NCBI RefSeq assembly: GCF_014207255.1
Contig: NZ_JACHCZ010000010.1
Location: 1 to 64,000 of the forward strand
Length of the DNA stretch: 64,000 nt
Origin: Pseudomonas sp. JAI120
GTDB lineage: Bacteria; Pseudomonadota; Gammaproteobacteria; Pseudomonadales; Pseudomonadaceae
Reading direction: 5' to 3'
Part shown: one piece after another, positions 44,377-53,035 of the stretch
Layout of the letters: every line of letters starts with the position of its first letter
How positions within the stretch are numbered: the first letter of the stretch is position 1
Notes under the pieces: generated by a model
The model's input: only the letters and a program-made list of their open reading frames with translations
The model's database searches: none
What the model was told of the DNA's origin: nothing
Made by a program: the position numbers and the translations under genes

Positions 44377-44391
44377 TGAGAATAATTCTTA
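44377..44391. promoter_or_regulatory. Candidate Fur box
   Basis: TGAGAATAATTCTTA matches the 7-1-7 consensus TGATAAT-N-ATTATCA at 12 of 14 positions and is nearly palindromic. It lies 27 bases upstream of the 85-residue gene, in a likely promoter position. Confidence 0.55.
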
Positions 44392-44474
44392 TTCGTAGAA
44401 TAGCAAGTGCCTATTGGCAGTTTCCTGGTTTTTCTGTGTGGATATTGAGAGGGGTCAACGGGGAGGGCAAAACG

Positions 44475-44504
44475 CCATCCCGCGCGGGCGCGGGATGGAT
44501 GCAG
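44475..44504 (-). terminator. Terminator after the PhnA-like gene
   Basis: CCATCCCGCG (44475-44484) pairs with CGCGGGATGG (44489-44498) around CGGG. On the minus strand the hairpin is followed by CGTTTTGCC, a short T-run, and it lies just after the stop of the gene at 44510-44851. Confidence 0.7.
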
Positions 44505-44509
44505 CAGGT

Positions 44510-44851
44510 TCAGACTTTGCGCACGAATTCGGACTTGAGTTTCATCGGGCCGATACCGTCGATCTTGCAATCGATATCGTGGTCGCCGTCGCACAGGCGG
44601 ATGTTCTTGACCTTGGTGCCGACCTTCACGACCAAGGACGTACCCTTGACCTTGAGGTCTTTGATCACGGTGATGGTGTCGCCGTCCTGCAGGACGTTGC
44701 CCACAGAGTCTTTCTTCACGGTTTCATCGCCGGCCACTTCGGCCTCGCCATTGGCGGACCACTCATGGGCGCATTCCGGGCAGATCAGCTGGGCGCCGTC
44801 TTCGTAGGTGTATTCGGAATTGCATTTCGGGCAGGGTGGCAACGTGCTCAC
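44510..44851 (-). CDS. yjdM: PhnA/YjdM-like zinc-ribbon protein
   Basis: A 113-residue protein with an N-terminal zinc ribbon, CPKCNSEYTYEDG and ICPECAHEW, and a C-terminal PhnA domain (DSVGNVLQDGDTITVIKDLK and VKVGTKVKNIRLCDGDHDID). The family was once named alkylphosphonate utilisation protein, but its function is unclear and it is not part of a phn locus here. Transcription is leftwards, away from ispB on the same strand. Confidence 0.9.
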   Translation of the reverse strand: MSTLPPCPKCNSEYTYEDGAQLICPECAHEWSANGEAEVAGDETVKKDSVGNVLQDGDTITVIKDLKVKGTSLVVKVGTKVKNIRLCDGDHDIDCKIDGIGPMKLKSEFVRKV

Positions 44852-44932
44852 TAAAGCTCCTTAACGGTCAGGATGGCTAAAAGTCGCACATTATATAGGG
44901 AATTGTGGTCTTGCAGGTTTTATCAAATCCGA

Positions 44933-44962
44933 ATGTGGGGGGGGCAAGCCCCCATCCCACAT
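44933..44962. repeat. Variant REP palindrome between yjdM and ispB
   Basis: ATGTGGGGGGGGCAAGCCCC followed by CATCCCACAT is an altered GTGGGAGGGGGC-type palindrome with mismatches in the arms. It lies 24 bases after the ispB stop on the minus strand. Confidence 0.65.
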
Positions 44963-44985
44963 GGGTATGCGTTTGCAGGTAGGAC

Positions 44986-45954
44986 CTAGTGCGTCCGCGC
45001 GACCGCAAATTCACTCAGCTCAACCAAGGCATCCCGGTACTCGCTGGCCGGAAGGGCTTCCAGGCACTTGATCGCACGGGCCACGTAGTCACGTGCCAGT
45101 TGCGCGGTGTAGTCCAGCGAGCCCGAGGCTTCCACAGCCTCACGGATGCTTTCCAGGTCCTCGATCCCGCCTTTCTGGATCGCCTTGCGCACCAGGGCCG
45201 CCTGTTCCGGCGTGCCTTCGCGCATGGTGTAGATCAGCGGCAAGGTCGGTTTGCCTTCGGCCAGGTCGTCACCGACGTTCTTGCCCAGGGTCTCTGCATC
45301 GCCGCGGTAGTCGAGCAGGTCGTCCACCAGTTGGAACGCCACGCCCAGATGGTCGCCAAAGGTACGCAGGGCTTCGGCCTGTTCGGCGGTCGCGCCACAG
45401 AGCGCGGCGGCACTGTGTGTGGAGGCTTCGAAGAGCATCGCGGTCTTACCGCGAATCACTTCCATATAGGTTTCTTCGGTGGTGCTGGCGTCGCGGACCT
45501 TGGACAGCTGCAGCACTTCGCCTTCAGCGATGATGCGCGTGGCCTGGGAAAGAATCTTCATCACCGGCATCGAGCCCAGCTCGACCATCATTTCGAACGA
45601 GCGCGAGTACAGGAAGTCGCCGACCAGCACGCTCGGGGCATTGCCCCACATCGCATTGGCGGTCTCGCGGCCACGGCGCATGCCGGACATGTCGACCACG
45701 TCGTCATGCAGCAGGGTGGCGGTGTGCAGGAATTCGATGGTGGCAGCCAGCAGGCGCAGGTCATCGCCTTCGCGGCCCAGGGCCTTGCCACACAGCAGCA
45801 CTAATAAAGGACGCAGGCGTTTACCGCCTGCCGACGTAATGTAGTCGCCAATTTTTGAGACCAGCGGCACCTTAGACGTCAGCTGCTGCTTGATGATGCC
45901 GTCGACGGCGCTAAAATCGTCCGCGACCGCGCGGTAGAAAGCTTGGGGTTGCAT
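44986..45954 (-). CDS. ispB: Octaprenyl/nonaprenyl diphosphate synthase
   Basis: It makes the polyprenyl chain of ubiquinone from isopentenyl diphosphate. The 322-residue trans-prenyltransferase has the first aspartate-rich motif DDVVD at 84-88 and the second DDLLD at 211-215, plus GGKRLRPLL near 43. It is divergent from rplU, the conserved order in Pseudomonas and E. coli. Chain length (UQ-9 in Pseudomonas) is not deduced from the sequence. Confidence 0.95.
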   Translation of the reverse strand: MQPQAFYRAVADDFSAVDGIIKQQLTSKVPLVSKIGDYITSAGGKRLRPLLVLLCGKALGREGDDLRLLAATIEFLHTATLLHDDVVDMSGMRRGRETANAMWGNAPSVLVGDFLYSRSFEMMVELGSMPVMKILSQATRIIAEGEVLQLSKVRDASTTEETYMEVIRGKTAMLFEASTHSAAALCGATAEQAEALRTFGDHLGVAFQLVDDLLDYRGDAETLGKNVGDDLAEGKPTLPLIYTMREGTPEQAALVRKAIQKGGIEDLESIREAVEASGSLDYTAQLARDYVARAIKCLEALPASEYRDALVELSEFAVARTH

Positions 45955-46033
45955 CAGCGACAGTCGCTCCAGAAGGGTTGCGCGGCATGCTAGGACCCTG
46001 ACCCCGTAGTGTCAAGGCGCGATAGACAGCCAC

Positions 46034-46062
46034 TTGCAACACCCATTTACCTTGCGTACAAT
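46034..46062 (+). promoter_or_regulatory. Sigma70 promoter of rplU-rpmA-obg
   Basis: TTGCAA (46034-46039) and TACAAT (46057-46062) are separated by 17 bases. The promoter lies 132 bases before the rplU start in the ispB-rplU gap. Confidence 0.75.
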
Positions 46063-46193
46063 CGCGCACCCTGAACTTCCTGGGCAGCACCTGCCTTACG
46101 CAATTGCATTCGGGACGTCCATCCCATGCAGCCATGCCAGCCAATACCTCTTCTTATAAAGCGCTGGGTGAGCAGGATTATCGGAGAAATACC

Positions 46194-46508
46194 ATGTCGT
46201 ACGCAGTAATTGTTACTGGTGGCAAGCAATACAAGGTCGCCCCAGGTGAATACCTGAAGATCGAAAAACTGGAAATCGCTACCGGCGAATCCGTTACCTT
46301 TGATCGCGTTCTGTTGGTCGCCAATGGCGATGACGTGAACATCGGCGCTCCAGTTGTTGCTGGCGCTACCGTTGTGGCTGAAGTGATCTCCCAAGGTCGT
46401 CACGATAAAGTCCGCATCATCAAGTTCCGTCGTCGTAAGCACCACATGAAGCGTATGGGCCACCGCCAGTGGTACACCGAGATCAAAATCACCGGTATTC
46501 AGGCTTAA
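46194..46508 (+). CDS. rplU: Ribosomal protein bL21
   Basis: A 104-residue 50S subunit protein. MSYAVIVTGGKQYKVAPGEY at the start and FRRRKHHMKRMGHRQWYTEI near the end are diagnostic. The ATG at 46194 with GGAGA upstream gives the standard length; starts farther upstream are not supported. rpmA follows after 34 bases. Confidence 0.98.
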   Translation: MSYAVIVTGGKQYKVAPGEYLKIEKLEIATGESVTFDRVLLVANGDDVNIGAPVVAGATVVAEVISQGRHDKVRIIKFRRRKHHMKRMGHRQWYTEIKITGIQA

Positions 46509-46542
46509 TTTCAGCCTAATTCCTCACTAGGAGAATTGACTC

Positions 46543-46800
46543 ATGGCACACAAAAAAGCTGGTGGTAGTACCCGTAACGGTCGCGACTCAGAAGCCAAAC
46601 GCCTTGGCGTGAAGATGTATGGCGGCCAGAAAATCATTCCGGGCAACATCATCGTGCGTCAGCGCGGCACCCAATTCCACGCCGGTTACGGTGTTGGCAT
46701 GGGTAAAGATCACACCCTCTTCGCGAAAATCGAAGGCGTGATCAAGTTTGAAGTAAAAGGCGCGTTCAACCGCCGTTACGTGAGCGTTGTCGCCGCTTAA
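46543..46800 (+). CDS. rpmA: Ribosomal protein bL27
   Basis: An 85-residue 50S protein near the peptidyl transferase centre. The N terminus MAHKKAGGSTRNGRDSEAKR and the GVGMGKDHTLFAKIEGVIKF stretch are diagnostic. It has TAGGAG as ribosome site, and is in the rplU-rpmA-obg operon with a terminator after it that may reduce obg transcription. Confidence 0.98.
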   Translation: MAHKKAGGSTRNGRDSEAKRLGVKMYGGQKIIPGNIIVRQRGTQFHAGYGVGMGKDHTLFAKIEGVIKFEVKGAFNRRYVSVVAA

Positions 46801-46815
46801 TTGCGCGATCGCTGG

Positions 46816-46845
46816 AAAAGCCCTGTCTTGCGACGGGGCTTTTTC
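46816..46845 (+). terminator. Terminator or attenuator between rpmA and obg
   Basis: AAAAGCCC-TGTC (46816-46827) pairs with GACGGGGCTTTT (46832-46843) around TTGC, ending in a T-run. It lies 16 bases after rpmA, so most transcripts probably stop here and obg is expressed at a lower level. Confidence 0.85.
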
Positions 46846-46994
46846 GTTTGTGGAGTGAGTCTCTTGCAAAGCTGTTTGTAATGGGCTCGAGCAGCTGGAT
46901 TTGCGGCTGTTGATTGAGGTCGCTGCGCTCATTTTTGCAAGAGTCTTATGTCTTGGTTTCTTAAGCTCGTCCGTGCGGCGAGAGGCGTTTTGTT

Positions 46995-48218
46995 ATGAAG
47001 TTCGTTGATGAAGTTTCCATCCGAGTAAAAGCAGGCGACGGCGGTAACGGTTGCATGAGTTTCCGTCGCGAAAAATTCATCGAAAACGGTGGCCCCAACG
47101 GCGGTGACGGCGGTGATGGCGGTTCCATCTACATGATGGCCGACGAAAACCTCAACACCCTGGTCGACTACCGTTACACCCGGCACTTCGATGCCGAGCG
47201 TGGCTCCAACGGCGGCAGCACCGACTGCACCGGTAAAAAAGGCGAAGACCTGGTACTGCGTGTACCGGTCGGCACCACGATCATCGACTCCGCGACCCAG
47301 GAAGTGATCGGCGACCTGACCAAGGCCGGCCAGAAGCTGATGGTTGTCCAGGGCGGCTGGCACGGTCTGGGTAACACCCGATTCAAGTCCAGTACCAACC
47401 GTGCGCCGCGCCAGACCACGCCGGGCAAGCCGGGCGAGCAGCGCGACCTGAAGCTGGAAATGAAAGTACTGGCTGACGTGGGCCTGCTGGGCCTGCCGAA
47501 CGCCGGCAAGAGTACCTTCATCCGCTCGGTATCGGCCGCCAAGCCGAAAGTCGCCGACTACCCGTTCACCACCCTGGTGCCAAACCTGGGCGTGGTCAGC
47601 GTCGACCGCTGGAAAAGCTTCGTGATCGCCGACATTCCCGGCCTGATCGAAGGCGCTTCCGACGGCGCAGGCCTGGGGATTCGCTTCCTCAAGCATTTGT
47701 CCCGTACCCGTTTGCTGCTGCACCTCGTCGACATGGCGCCATTGGATGACACCAGTGCACCGGACGCCGCCGAAGTGATCGTCAGCGAGCTGACCAAGTT
47801 CAGCCCGGCCCTGGCCGAGCGTGATCGCTGGTTGGTGCTGAACAAGTGCGACCAGATCCTCGAGGAAGAGCACGAGGAGCGCGTCAAGGAAATCGTCGAT
47901 CGCCTGGAGTGGACGGGTCCTGTCTACGTGATCTCGGCCATCGCCAAAGAAGGCACCGAGCGCCTGACCCGCGACATCATGCGCTACCTGGAAGACCGCG
48001 CCGACCGCCTGGCGGCCGACCCGGTATTCAAGGCCGAACTCGCCGAACTCGACCAGCAGATCGAAGACGAAGCCCGTGCCCAGTTGCAAGCCCTGGACGA
48101 CCAGCGTGCCCTGCGCCGCAGCGGCGTGAAGTCGGTCCATGACATCGGCGACGATGATTGGGACGAAGAAGACGTGGATGATGAAGACGGTCCGGAAATC
48201 ATTTACGTGCGCGACTGA
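46995..48218 (+). CDS. obg: GTPase Obg (CgtA)
   Basis: This essential GTPase works in 50S ribosome assembly and the stress response. The 407-residue protein has the glycine-rich Obg fold (GDGGNGCMSFRREKFIENGG), then a G domain with G1 GLPNAGKST near residue 167, DIPGL (G3) and NKCD (G4). The C terminus is acidic (DDDWDEEDVDDEDG), as in many Obg proteins. A terminator follows at 48237, before proB. Confidence 0.96.
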   Translation: MKFVDEVSIRVKAGDGGNGCMSFRREKFIENGGPNGGDGGDGGSIYMMADENLNTLVDYRYTRHFDAERGSNGGSTDCTGKKGEDLVLRVPVGTTIIDSATQEVIGDLTKAGQKLMVVQGGWHGLGNTRFKSSTNRAPRQTTPGKPGEQRDLKLEMKVLADVGLLGLPNAGKSTFIRSVSAAKPKVADYPFTTLVPNLGVVSVDRWKSFVIADIPGLIEGASDGAGLGIRFLKHLSRTRLLLHLVDMAPLDDTSAPDAAEVIVSELTKFSPALAERDRWLVLNKCDQILEEEHEERVKEIVDRLEWTGPVYVISAIAKEGTERLTRDIMRYLEDRADRLAADPVFKAELAELDQQIEDEARAQLQALDDQRALRRSGVKSVHDIGDDDWDEEDVDDEDGPEIIYVRD

Positions 48219-48236
48219 TCCGTTGCGATAAACTTG

Positions 48237-48262
48237 AACGCCGCTCCCTGGAGCGGCGTTTT
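48237..48262 (+). terminator. Terminator after obg
   Basis: AACGCCGCTC (48237-48246) pairs with GAGCGGCGTT (48251-48260) around CCTG and is followed by TTTT. It suggests that proB has its own promoter between here and its start. Confidence 0.88.
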
Positions 48263-48327
48263 GGTATCCGGGTATAACGTTATGGGCGGCGCTGGGTCGC
48301 GTGGCCCTCAATCTAAGGTTGAAGATG

Positions 48328-49446
48328 ATGCGGAGCAAAGTGACAGGTGCGCAGCGCTGGGTCGTAAAGATCGGAAGTGCGCTGCTGACGGCAGACGGCA
48401 AAGGCCTGGATCGCGCAGCCATGAGCGTCTGGGTCGAGCAGATGGTGGCCTTGCATGAGGCGGGTGTGGAGTTGGTGCTGGTGTCGTCCGGGGCGGTTGC
48501 CGCCGGGATGAGCCGCCTCGGTTGGACCGCGCGACCCAGCGCGATGCACGAACTGCAAGCCGCCGCCGCCATCGGTCAGATGGGCCTGGTGCAAGCCTGG
48601 GAGTCCAGCTTTGCAGAGCACGGCCGTCATACGGCGCAGATCCTGCTGACCCACGATGACCTGTCCGACCGTAAGCGCTACCTAAACGCCCGCAGTACTT
48701 TGCGTGCGCTGGTGGAGCTCAAGGTTATCCCGGTGATCAACGAGAATGACACCGTGGTCACCGACGAAATTCGTTTCGGCGACAACGACACCCTGGCCGC
48801 GCTGGTGGCCAACCTGGTGGAGGCCGACCTGCTGGTGATCCTCACCGACCGCGACGGCATGTTCGACGCCGACCCACGCAATAACCCCGATGCCCAACTG
48901 ATCTACGAAGCGCGCGCCGATGACCCGGCGCTCGACGCCGTGGCCGGCAGCGTTGGCGGTGCCCTGGGCCGTGGCGGCATGCAGACCAAGCTGCGCGCAG
49001 CACGCTTGGCCGCACGTTCCGGGGCTCACACCATCATCGTCGGTGGGCGCCTGGAGCGTGTGTTGGATCGCCTCAAGGCCGGTGAGCGCATCGGTACGTT
49101 GCTGTCGCCCGAGCGCGGCATGCTCGCGGCGCGCAAGCAATGGCTGGCCGGGCACCTGCAAACCCGTGGCACCCTGGTGCTCGACGATGGCGCGGTGTCG
49201 GCGTTGTCTCAAGGCAACAAGAGCCTGCTGCCGGTGGGCGTCAAGTTGGTGCAGGGCAGCTTTCGCCGTGGCGAGATGGTTGTGTGCGTAGCGCCCGACG
49301 GTCGTGAGATCGCCCGCGGCCTGGCCAACTACAGTGCCCTGGAAGCGCAGAAAATCATTGGACAATCGTCTGACGCGATTGTCGGACTATTGGGTTACAT
49401 GGCAGAACCGGAACTGGTTCACCGCGATAACCTGATCCTGGTCTAA
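48328..49446 (+). CDS. proB: Glutamate 5-kinase
   Basis: It phosphorylates glutamate in the first step of proline synthesis. The 372-residue protein has an amino-acid-kinase domain (WVVKIGSALLTADGKGLDRA, ELVLVSSGAVAAGMSRLGW, VINENDTVVTDEIRFGDND) and a C-terminal PUA domain (QWLAGHLQTRGTLVLDDGA). The start at 48328 (MRSKVTGAQ) aligns with the common N terminus; an ATG directly before it (48325) is possible. AAGG at 48316 gives the ribosome site. Confidence 0.94.
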   Translation: MRSKVTGAQRWVVKIGSALLTADGKGLDRAAMSVWVEQMVALHEAGVELVLVSSGAVAAGMSRLGWTARPSAMHELQAAAAIGQMGLVQAWESSFAEHGRHTAQILLTHDDLSDRKRYLNARSTLRALVELKVIPVINENDTVVTDEIRFGDNDTLAALVANLVEADLLVILTDRDGMFDADPRNNPDAQLIYEARADDPALDAVAGSVGGALGRGGMQTKLRAARLAARSGAHTIIVGGRLERVLDRLKAGERIGTLLSPERGMLAARKQWLAGHLQTRGTLVLDDGAVSALSQGNKSLLPVGVKLVQGSFRRGEMVVCVAPDGREIARGLANYSALEAQKIIGQSSDAIVGLLGYMAEPELVHRDNLILV

Positions 49447-49462
49447 ACAAAGGGAATACACG

Positions 49463-49927
49463 ATGCGCGTGATGAAGGGATTGCTCGGCCTGCTGCTGGC
49501 CATGCCGCTGCTGGCTTCGGCCGAAGAAATTGGCCAGGTGTCGACGGTGTTCAAGTTTGTCGGCCCCAACGACCGGATTGTGGTCGAAGCGTTCGATGAC
49601 CCCAAGGTCGACGGCGTGACCTGCTATTTGTCGCGCGCCAAGACCGGCGGCGTGAAAGGCGGCCTGGGCCTGGCCGAAGACCGTGCTGAAGCATCTATCG
49701 CTTGCCGCCAGGTCGGCCCGATCCGCTTCAAGGGCGAACTCAAGGACGGCGACGAAGTGTTCAAGGAGCGCACCTCGCTGGTGTTCAAGACCATGCAGGT
49801 GGTGCGCTTCCTCGACAAGAAGCGCAATACCCTGGTGTACCTGGTCTACAGCGACCGCTTGATCGAAGGCAGCCCGCAGAATGCGGTGACGGCGATTCCT
49901 GTTCTGCCGTGGCCGACCGCTCAGTAA
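49463..49927 (+). CDS. creA: CreA-family exported protein
   Basis: A 154-residue protein with a short signal peptide (MRVMKGLLGLLLAMPLLASA) and the CreA domain: EIGQVSTVFKFVGPNDRIVV, EAFDDPKVDGVTCYLSRAK and the GGLGLAEDRAEASIACRQVG block. The molecular role is not known. It follows proB after 16 bases on the same strand and may share its transcript. This order also occurs in other Pseudomonas. Confidence 0.88.
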   Translation: MRVMKGLLGLLLAMPLLASAEEIGQVSTVFKFVGPNDRIVVEAFDDPKVDGVTCYLSRAKTGGVKGGLGLAEDRAEASIACRQVGPIRFKGELKDGDEVFKERTSLVFKTMQVVRFLDKKRNTLVYLVYSDRLIEGSPQNAVTAIPVLPWPTAQ

Positions 49928-50028
49928 TTCGCAGGCGGATTTTGCAATCGGCGTCTATGATTGCAGGCTTGCGGGTTGTAATCTCGAAGCGCTGCAACGC
50001 AAAGTACATGGAAAATCTGGAGTTCGTC

Positions 50029-50511
50029 ATGAGTGCTTTCCACGACCTGAAACTCAAAGCTTTGGACGGACAAGAGCTGCCGTTGGCGCCCTTCAAGGGG
50101 CACGTTGTGCTGGTGGTCAATGTCGCCTCCAAATGTGGCTTGACCCCGCAGTACGCGGCGTTGGAAAACCTTTATCAGCAGTACAAGGACCAGGGATTTA
50201 CCGTGCTTGGCTTGCCGTGCAACCAGTTTGCAGGCCAGGAACCGGGCACCGAGGAAGAAATCCGCGAGTTCTGCAGCCTGAACTACGGCGTGACCTTCCC
50301 CCTGGGCAGCAAACTCGATGTGAACGGTCCTGAGCGTCACCAACTGTACCGTTTGCTGGCGGGCGAGGGCGCGGAGTTTCCTGGGGATATCACCTGGAAT
50401 TTCGAGAAATTCCTGCTGGGCAAGGATGGCCGGGTCCTCGCGCGATTCTCGCCGCGTACTGCACCGGATGATCCGACGGTCGTCCAGGCCATCGAAAAAG
50501 CCCTGAGTTGA
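50029..50511 (+). CDS. Glutathione peroxidase (thiol type)
   Basis: A 160-residue thioredoxin-fold peroxidase. The active cysteine is Cys36 in NVASKCGLTPQY (cysteine, not selenocysteine), with Gln70 in NQFAGQEPG and Trp123-Asn124 in ITWNFEKFL completing the catalytic set. Other cysteines, at 64 and 82, are where resolving residues often lie in thioredoxin-dependent members. The start at 50029 (MSAFHDLKLK) has a GGAG site. An in-frame upstream ATG at 50008 is less likely. Confidence 0.93.
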   Translation: MSAFHDLKLKALDGQELPLAPFKGHVVLVVNVASKCGLTPQYAALENLYQQYKDQGFTVLGLPCNQFAGQEPGTEEEIREFCSLNYGVTFPLGSKLDVNGPERHQLYRLLAGEGAEFPGDITWNFEKFLLGKDGRVLARFSPRTAPDDPTVVQAIEKALS

Positions 50512-50545
50512 ACACCTGCCGGTGCAGCTTCAAGTTCTAAGCTTG

Positions 50546-50584
50546 AAGCTGCAAGTAGAAGCACAAAGGGTCCTCTTGCAGCTT
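50546..50584. repeat. Inverted repeat AAGCTGCAAG / CTTGCAGCTT
   Basis: Perfect 10-base arms at 50546-50555 and 50575-50584, with further copies of the GCAGCTT/AAGCTTG motif on both sides (50524-50545, 50591-50597). It lies after the glutathione peroxidase gene; there is no clear T-run. It looks like a decaying small repeat, distinct from the REPs. Confidence 0.55.
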
Positions 50585-50706
50585 TAAAATTGCAGCTACC
50601 CGCTACCTTCATACCCCTTAATCACCCAAATCAATAGTGCTATTCAGCACGCTGCACTCCCCCATATTATCCACATCATAAACCTCGTCTTCCGTGGAGT
50701 GCTCCC

Positions 50707-51810
50707 ATGCCTGTCCAAGCCTTGTTCAAACCGTTCCAGCTCGGTGCACTGCAGCTGTCGACCCGTGTGGTCATGGCGCCGATGACCCGTTCGTTTTCCC
50801 CGGGTGGCGTGCCGAATTCCAAGGTCATCGAGTACTACCGCCGCCGAGCCGCTGCCGGCGTGGGCCTGATCATTACCGAAGGCACCGTGGTCGGTCACCC
50901 AGCCTCCAACGGCTACCCGAATGTCCCGCATTTCTACGGCGAGGCGGCGCTGGCCGGCTGGAAGAAGGTCGTAGATGCCGTGCACGCCGAAGGTGGCAAG
51001 ATTGTTCCGCAGCTCTGGCACGTGGGCAGTGTGCGCCGCATCGGTACCGAGCCTGACGCCAGTGTGCCGGCCTACGGCCCGATGGAAAAACTCAAGGATG
51101 GCAACGTGGTGGTCCACGGCATGACCTCCCAGGACATCAAGGAGGTGATCGCCGCATTCGCCCAAGCCGCCAAGGATGCCCAGCGCATCGGCATGGACGG
51201 TGTGGAAATCCATGGCGCCCATGGCTATCTGGTTGACCAGTTCTTCTGGGAAGGCAGCAACCAGCGCACCGACGAATACGGCGGCAACCTGGCCAACCGC
51301 TCGCGCTTTGCCATCGAACTGATCCAGGCCACCCGCGCTGCGGTCGGCCCGGACTTCCCGATCATCTTGCGTTTCTCCCAGTGGAAACAGCAGGACTACA
51401 CCGCGCGCCTGGTGCAAACCCCCGAGGCATTGGGTGAGTTCCTCAAGCCGCTGTCTGAGGCAGGTGTGGATATTTTCCACTGCTCTACCCGTCGCTTCTG
51501 GGAGCCGGAGTTCGAAGGCTCCGACCTCAACCTCGCCGGCTGGACCCGCCAACTCACTGGCAAACCGACGATCACCGTGGGCAGTGTCGGCCTGGATGGC
51601 GAATTCCTGCAGTTTATGGTCAACACCGACAAGGTTGCACAACCGGCCAGCCTGGAGAAACTGCTGGAGCGGTTGAATAACAACGAGTTTGATCTGGTTG
51701 CTGTGGGCCGTGCGCTGCTGGTAGATCCGGACTGGGCCGTGAAGGTGCGTGAAGGCCGCGAAGGCGACATTCTGCCGTTCAGTCGTGAGGCGTTGACGAC
51801 CCTGGTGTAA
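50707..51810 (+). CDS. NADH:flavin oxidoreductase (old yellow enzyme family)
   Basis: A 367-residue FMN-binding barrel enzyme. LFKPFQLGALQLSTRVVMAP MTRS at the start, GLIITEGTVVGHPASNGYPN, the active-site GVEIHGAHGYLVDQFFWEGS, NQRTDEYGGNLANRSRFAIE and DLVAVGRALLVDPDWAVKVR are typical. Such enzymes reduce activated C=C bonds in enones or nitro compounds; the natural substrate is unknown. The 3' end overlaps the convergent glycosyltransferase by 32 bases. Confidence 0.92.
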   Translation: MPVQALFKPFQLGALQLSTRVVMAPMTRSFSPGGVPNSKVIEYYRRRAAAGVGLIITEGTVVGHPASNGYPNVPHFYGEAALAGWKKVVDAVHAEGGKIVPQLWHVGSVRRIGTEPDASVPAYGPMEKLKDGNVVVHGMTSQDIKEVIAAFAQAAKDAQRIGMDGVEIHGAHGYLVDQFFWEGSNQRTDEYGGNLANRSRFAIELIQATRAAVGPDFPIILRFSQWKQQDYTARLVQTPEALGEFLKPLSEAGVDIFHCSTRRFWEPEFEGSDLNLAGWTRQLTGKPTITVGSVGLDGEFLQFMVNTDKVAQPASLEKLLERLNNNEFDLVAVGRALLVDPDWAVKVREGREGDILPFSREALTTLV

Positions 51811-52981
51811 GCGGCGCCAGGACGGGCACCGGTTGCCCGTCCTCGCACACACCGCGTAACTGGCGCTCGAATTGCTCGATAATCGCCGGCCAGCCCTGGC
51901 GACTGGCATGCTGGCGAGCATTCAGTCGGGCCCTGCGCAAGGTCTCGCGCTCTTCCAGCAGCCAGGTAGCAGCATCGCAAAATGCGTTTTCATCTCCCGG
52001 CATCGCCAGCACGCCGTTGTAGCCATGGCGAATATGCTGGGTGGCGGCGGCCTGGTCGTACGCCACCACGCCCAGGCCAGAGGCCATTGCCTCCAGCACC
52101 ACATTGCCGAAGGTTTCGGTCAGGCTGGGGAACAGGAACAAGTCCCCTGATGCGTAATGCCTGGCCAGTTCTTCACCGCGTTGGGTGCCGCAGAACACCG
52201 CCTCGGGCAGGTCGCGCTCAAGCATCGGGCGTTGCGGGCCATCACCGACGATGATCAGCTTCAGCCGACGCTGTGGATAAGTAGCCTGCAGCCCATCAAA
52301 GCATCGCTTGAGCAGCCCGAGGTTTTTCTCCTGGGCCAGGCGCCCCACGTGCAGTACGGCAATATCGTCGTTTTCCAGGCCCCAGCTTTCGCGCAGGGCA
52401 TTGTCGCGCTTGGCCGGGTGGAACAGTTGGCTATCCACTCCGCGCGCCAGCATCCCCAGGCGCTCGAAATGCCTGCGCTCCAGTTCCAGACGCTGGCTGG
52501 CGCTGGGCACCAGGGTCAAGCTCGAGCGGTTATGAAACCAACGCAGGTAGTGCGTGACCATGCGGCTCAACAGGCTCAAGCCGTACTGGTTGGAGTACTG
52601 CTGGAAATTGGTATGAAACCCGCTGACCACGCTGATGCCCAAACGCCGCGCCGCCCGCAGCGCCGACAGCCCCAGCGGCCCTTCAGTGGCGATATACAGC
52701 ACGTCCGGGCGCTGGCGGGTCCAGCGGCGCAGCAACTTGTGCATCGACGACTGGCCCCATTGCAGGCCGGGGTAACCCGGCAGCGGCCAGCCACGGCAGA
52801 GCAGTAAACCATCATCGCTGGGCCGGCTCTCGTCGGCGCCCTGGCGCGGGCGTACCAGCTCGACCTGATGGCCGCGCGCGCGTAAACCTTCGCACAGGCG
52901 GCCAAGGGTATTGGCCACCCCGTTGATCTCTGGCGGGAAGGTTTCGGTGATCAGGGTGATGTGAAGCGAAGCTGTCGTCAT
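51779..52981 (-). CDS. Glycosyltransferase family 4 (MgtA-like)
   Basis: A 400-residue GT-B glycosyltransferase. The N-terminal half shows TETFPPEINGVANTLGRLCE, and the donor domain shows HVGRLAQEKNLGLLKRCFDG, GDGPQRPMLE, LFLFPSLTETFGNVVLEAMA. The EX7E-type acid pair of GT4 is in SLTETFGNVVLEA. Mannosyl or glucosyl transfer to a lipid or polyol is plausible; the acceptor is unknown. The start at 52981 (MTTASLHI) is preferred to an ATG 33 bases upstream. Confidence 0.88.
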   Translation of the reverse strand: MTTASLHITLITETFPPEINGVANTLGRLCEGLRARGHQVELVRPRQGADESRPSDDGLLLCRGWPLPGYPGLQWGQSSMHKLLRRWTRQRPDVLYIATEGPLGLSALRAARRLGISVVSGFHTNFQQYSNQYGLSLLSRMVTHYLRWFHNRSSLTLVPSASQRLELERRHFERLGMLARGVDSQLFHPAKRDNALRESWGLENDDIAVLHVGRLAQEKNLGLLKRCFDGLQATYPQRRLKLIIVGDGPQRPMLERDLPEAVFCGTQRGEELARHYASGDLFLFPSLTETFGNVVLEAMASGLGVVAYDQAAATQHIRHGYNGVLAMPGDENAFCDAATWLLEERETLRRARLNARQHASRQGWPAIIEQFERQLRGVCEDGQPVPVLAPLTPGSSTPHD

Positions 52982-53035
52982 GACCCACAGTGTCGCTATG
53001 GGCCATGTCGCCATTGTGTCATGCAGATGATGGAT

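Noticed and set aside
49984..50028. Earlier in-frame starts of the glutathione peroxidase
   Set aside because: They extend the protein beyond the conserved N terminus, while the ATG at 50029 has a GGAG site and fits the family.
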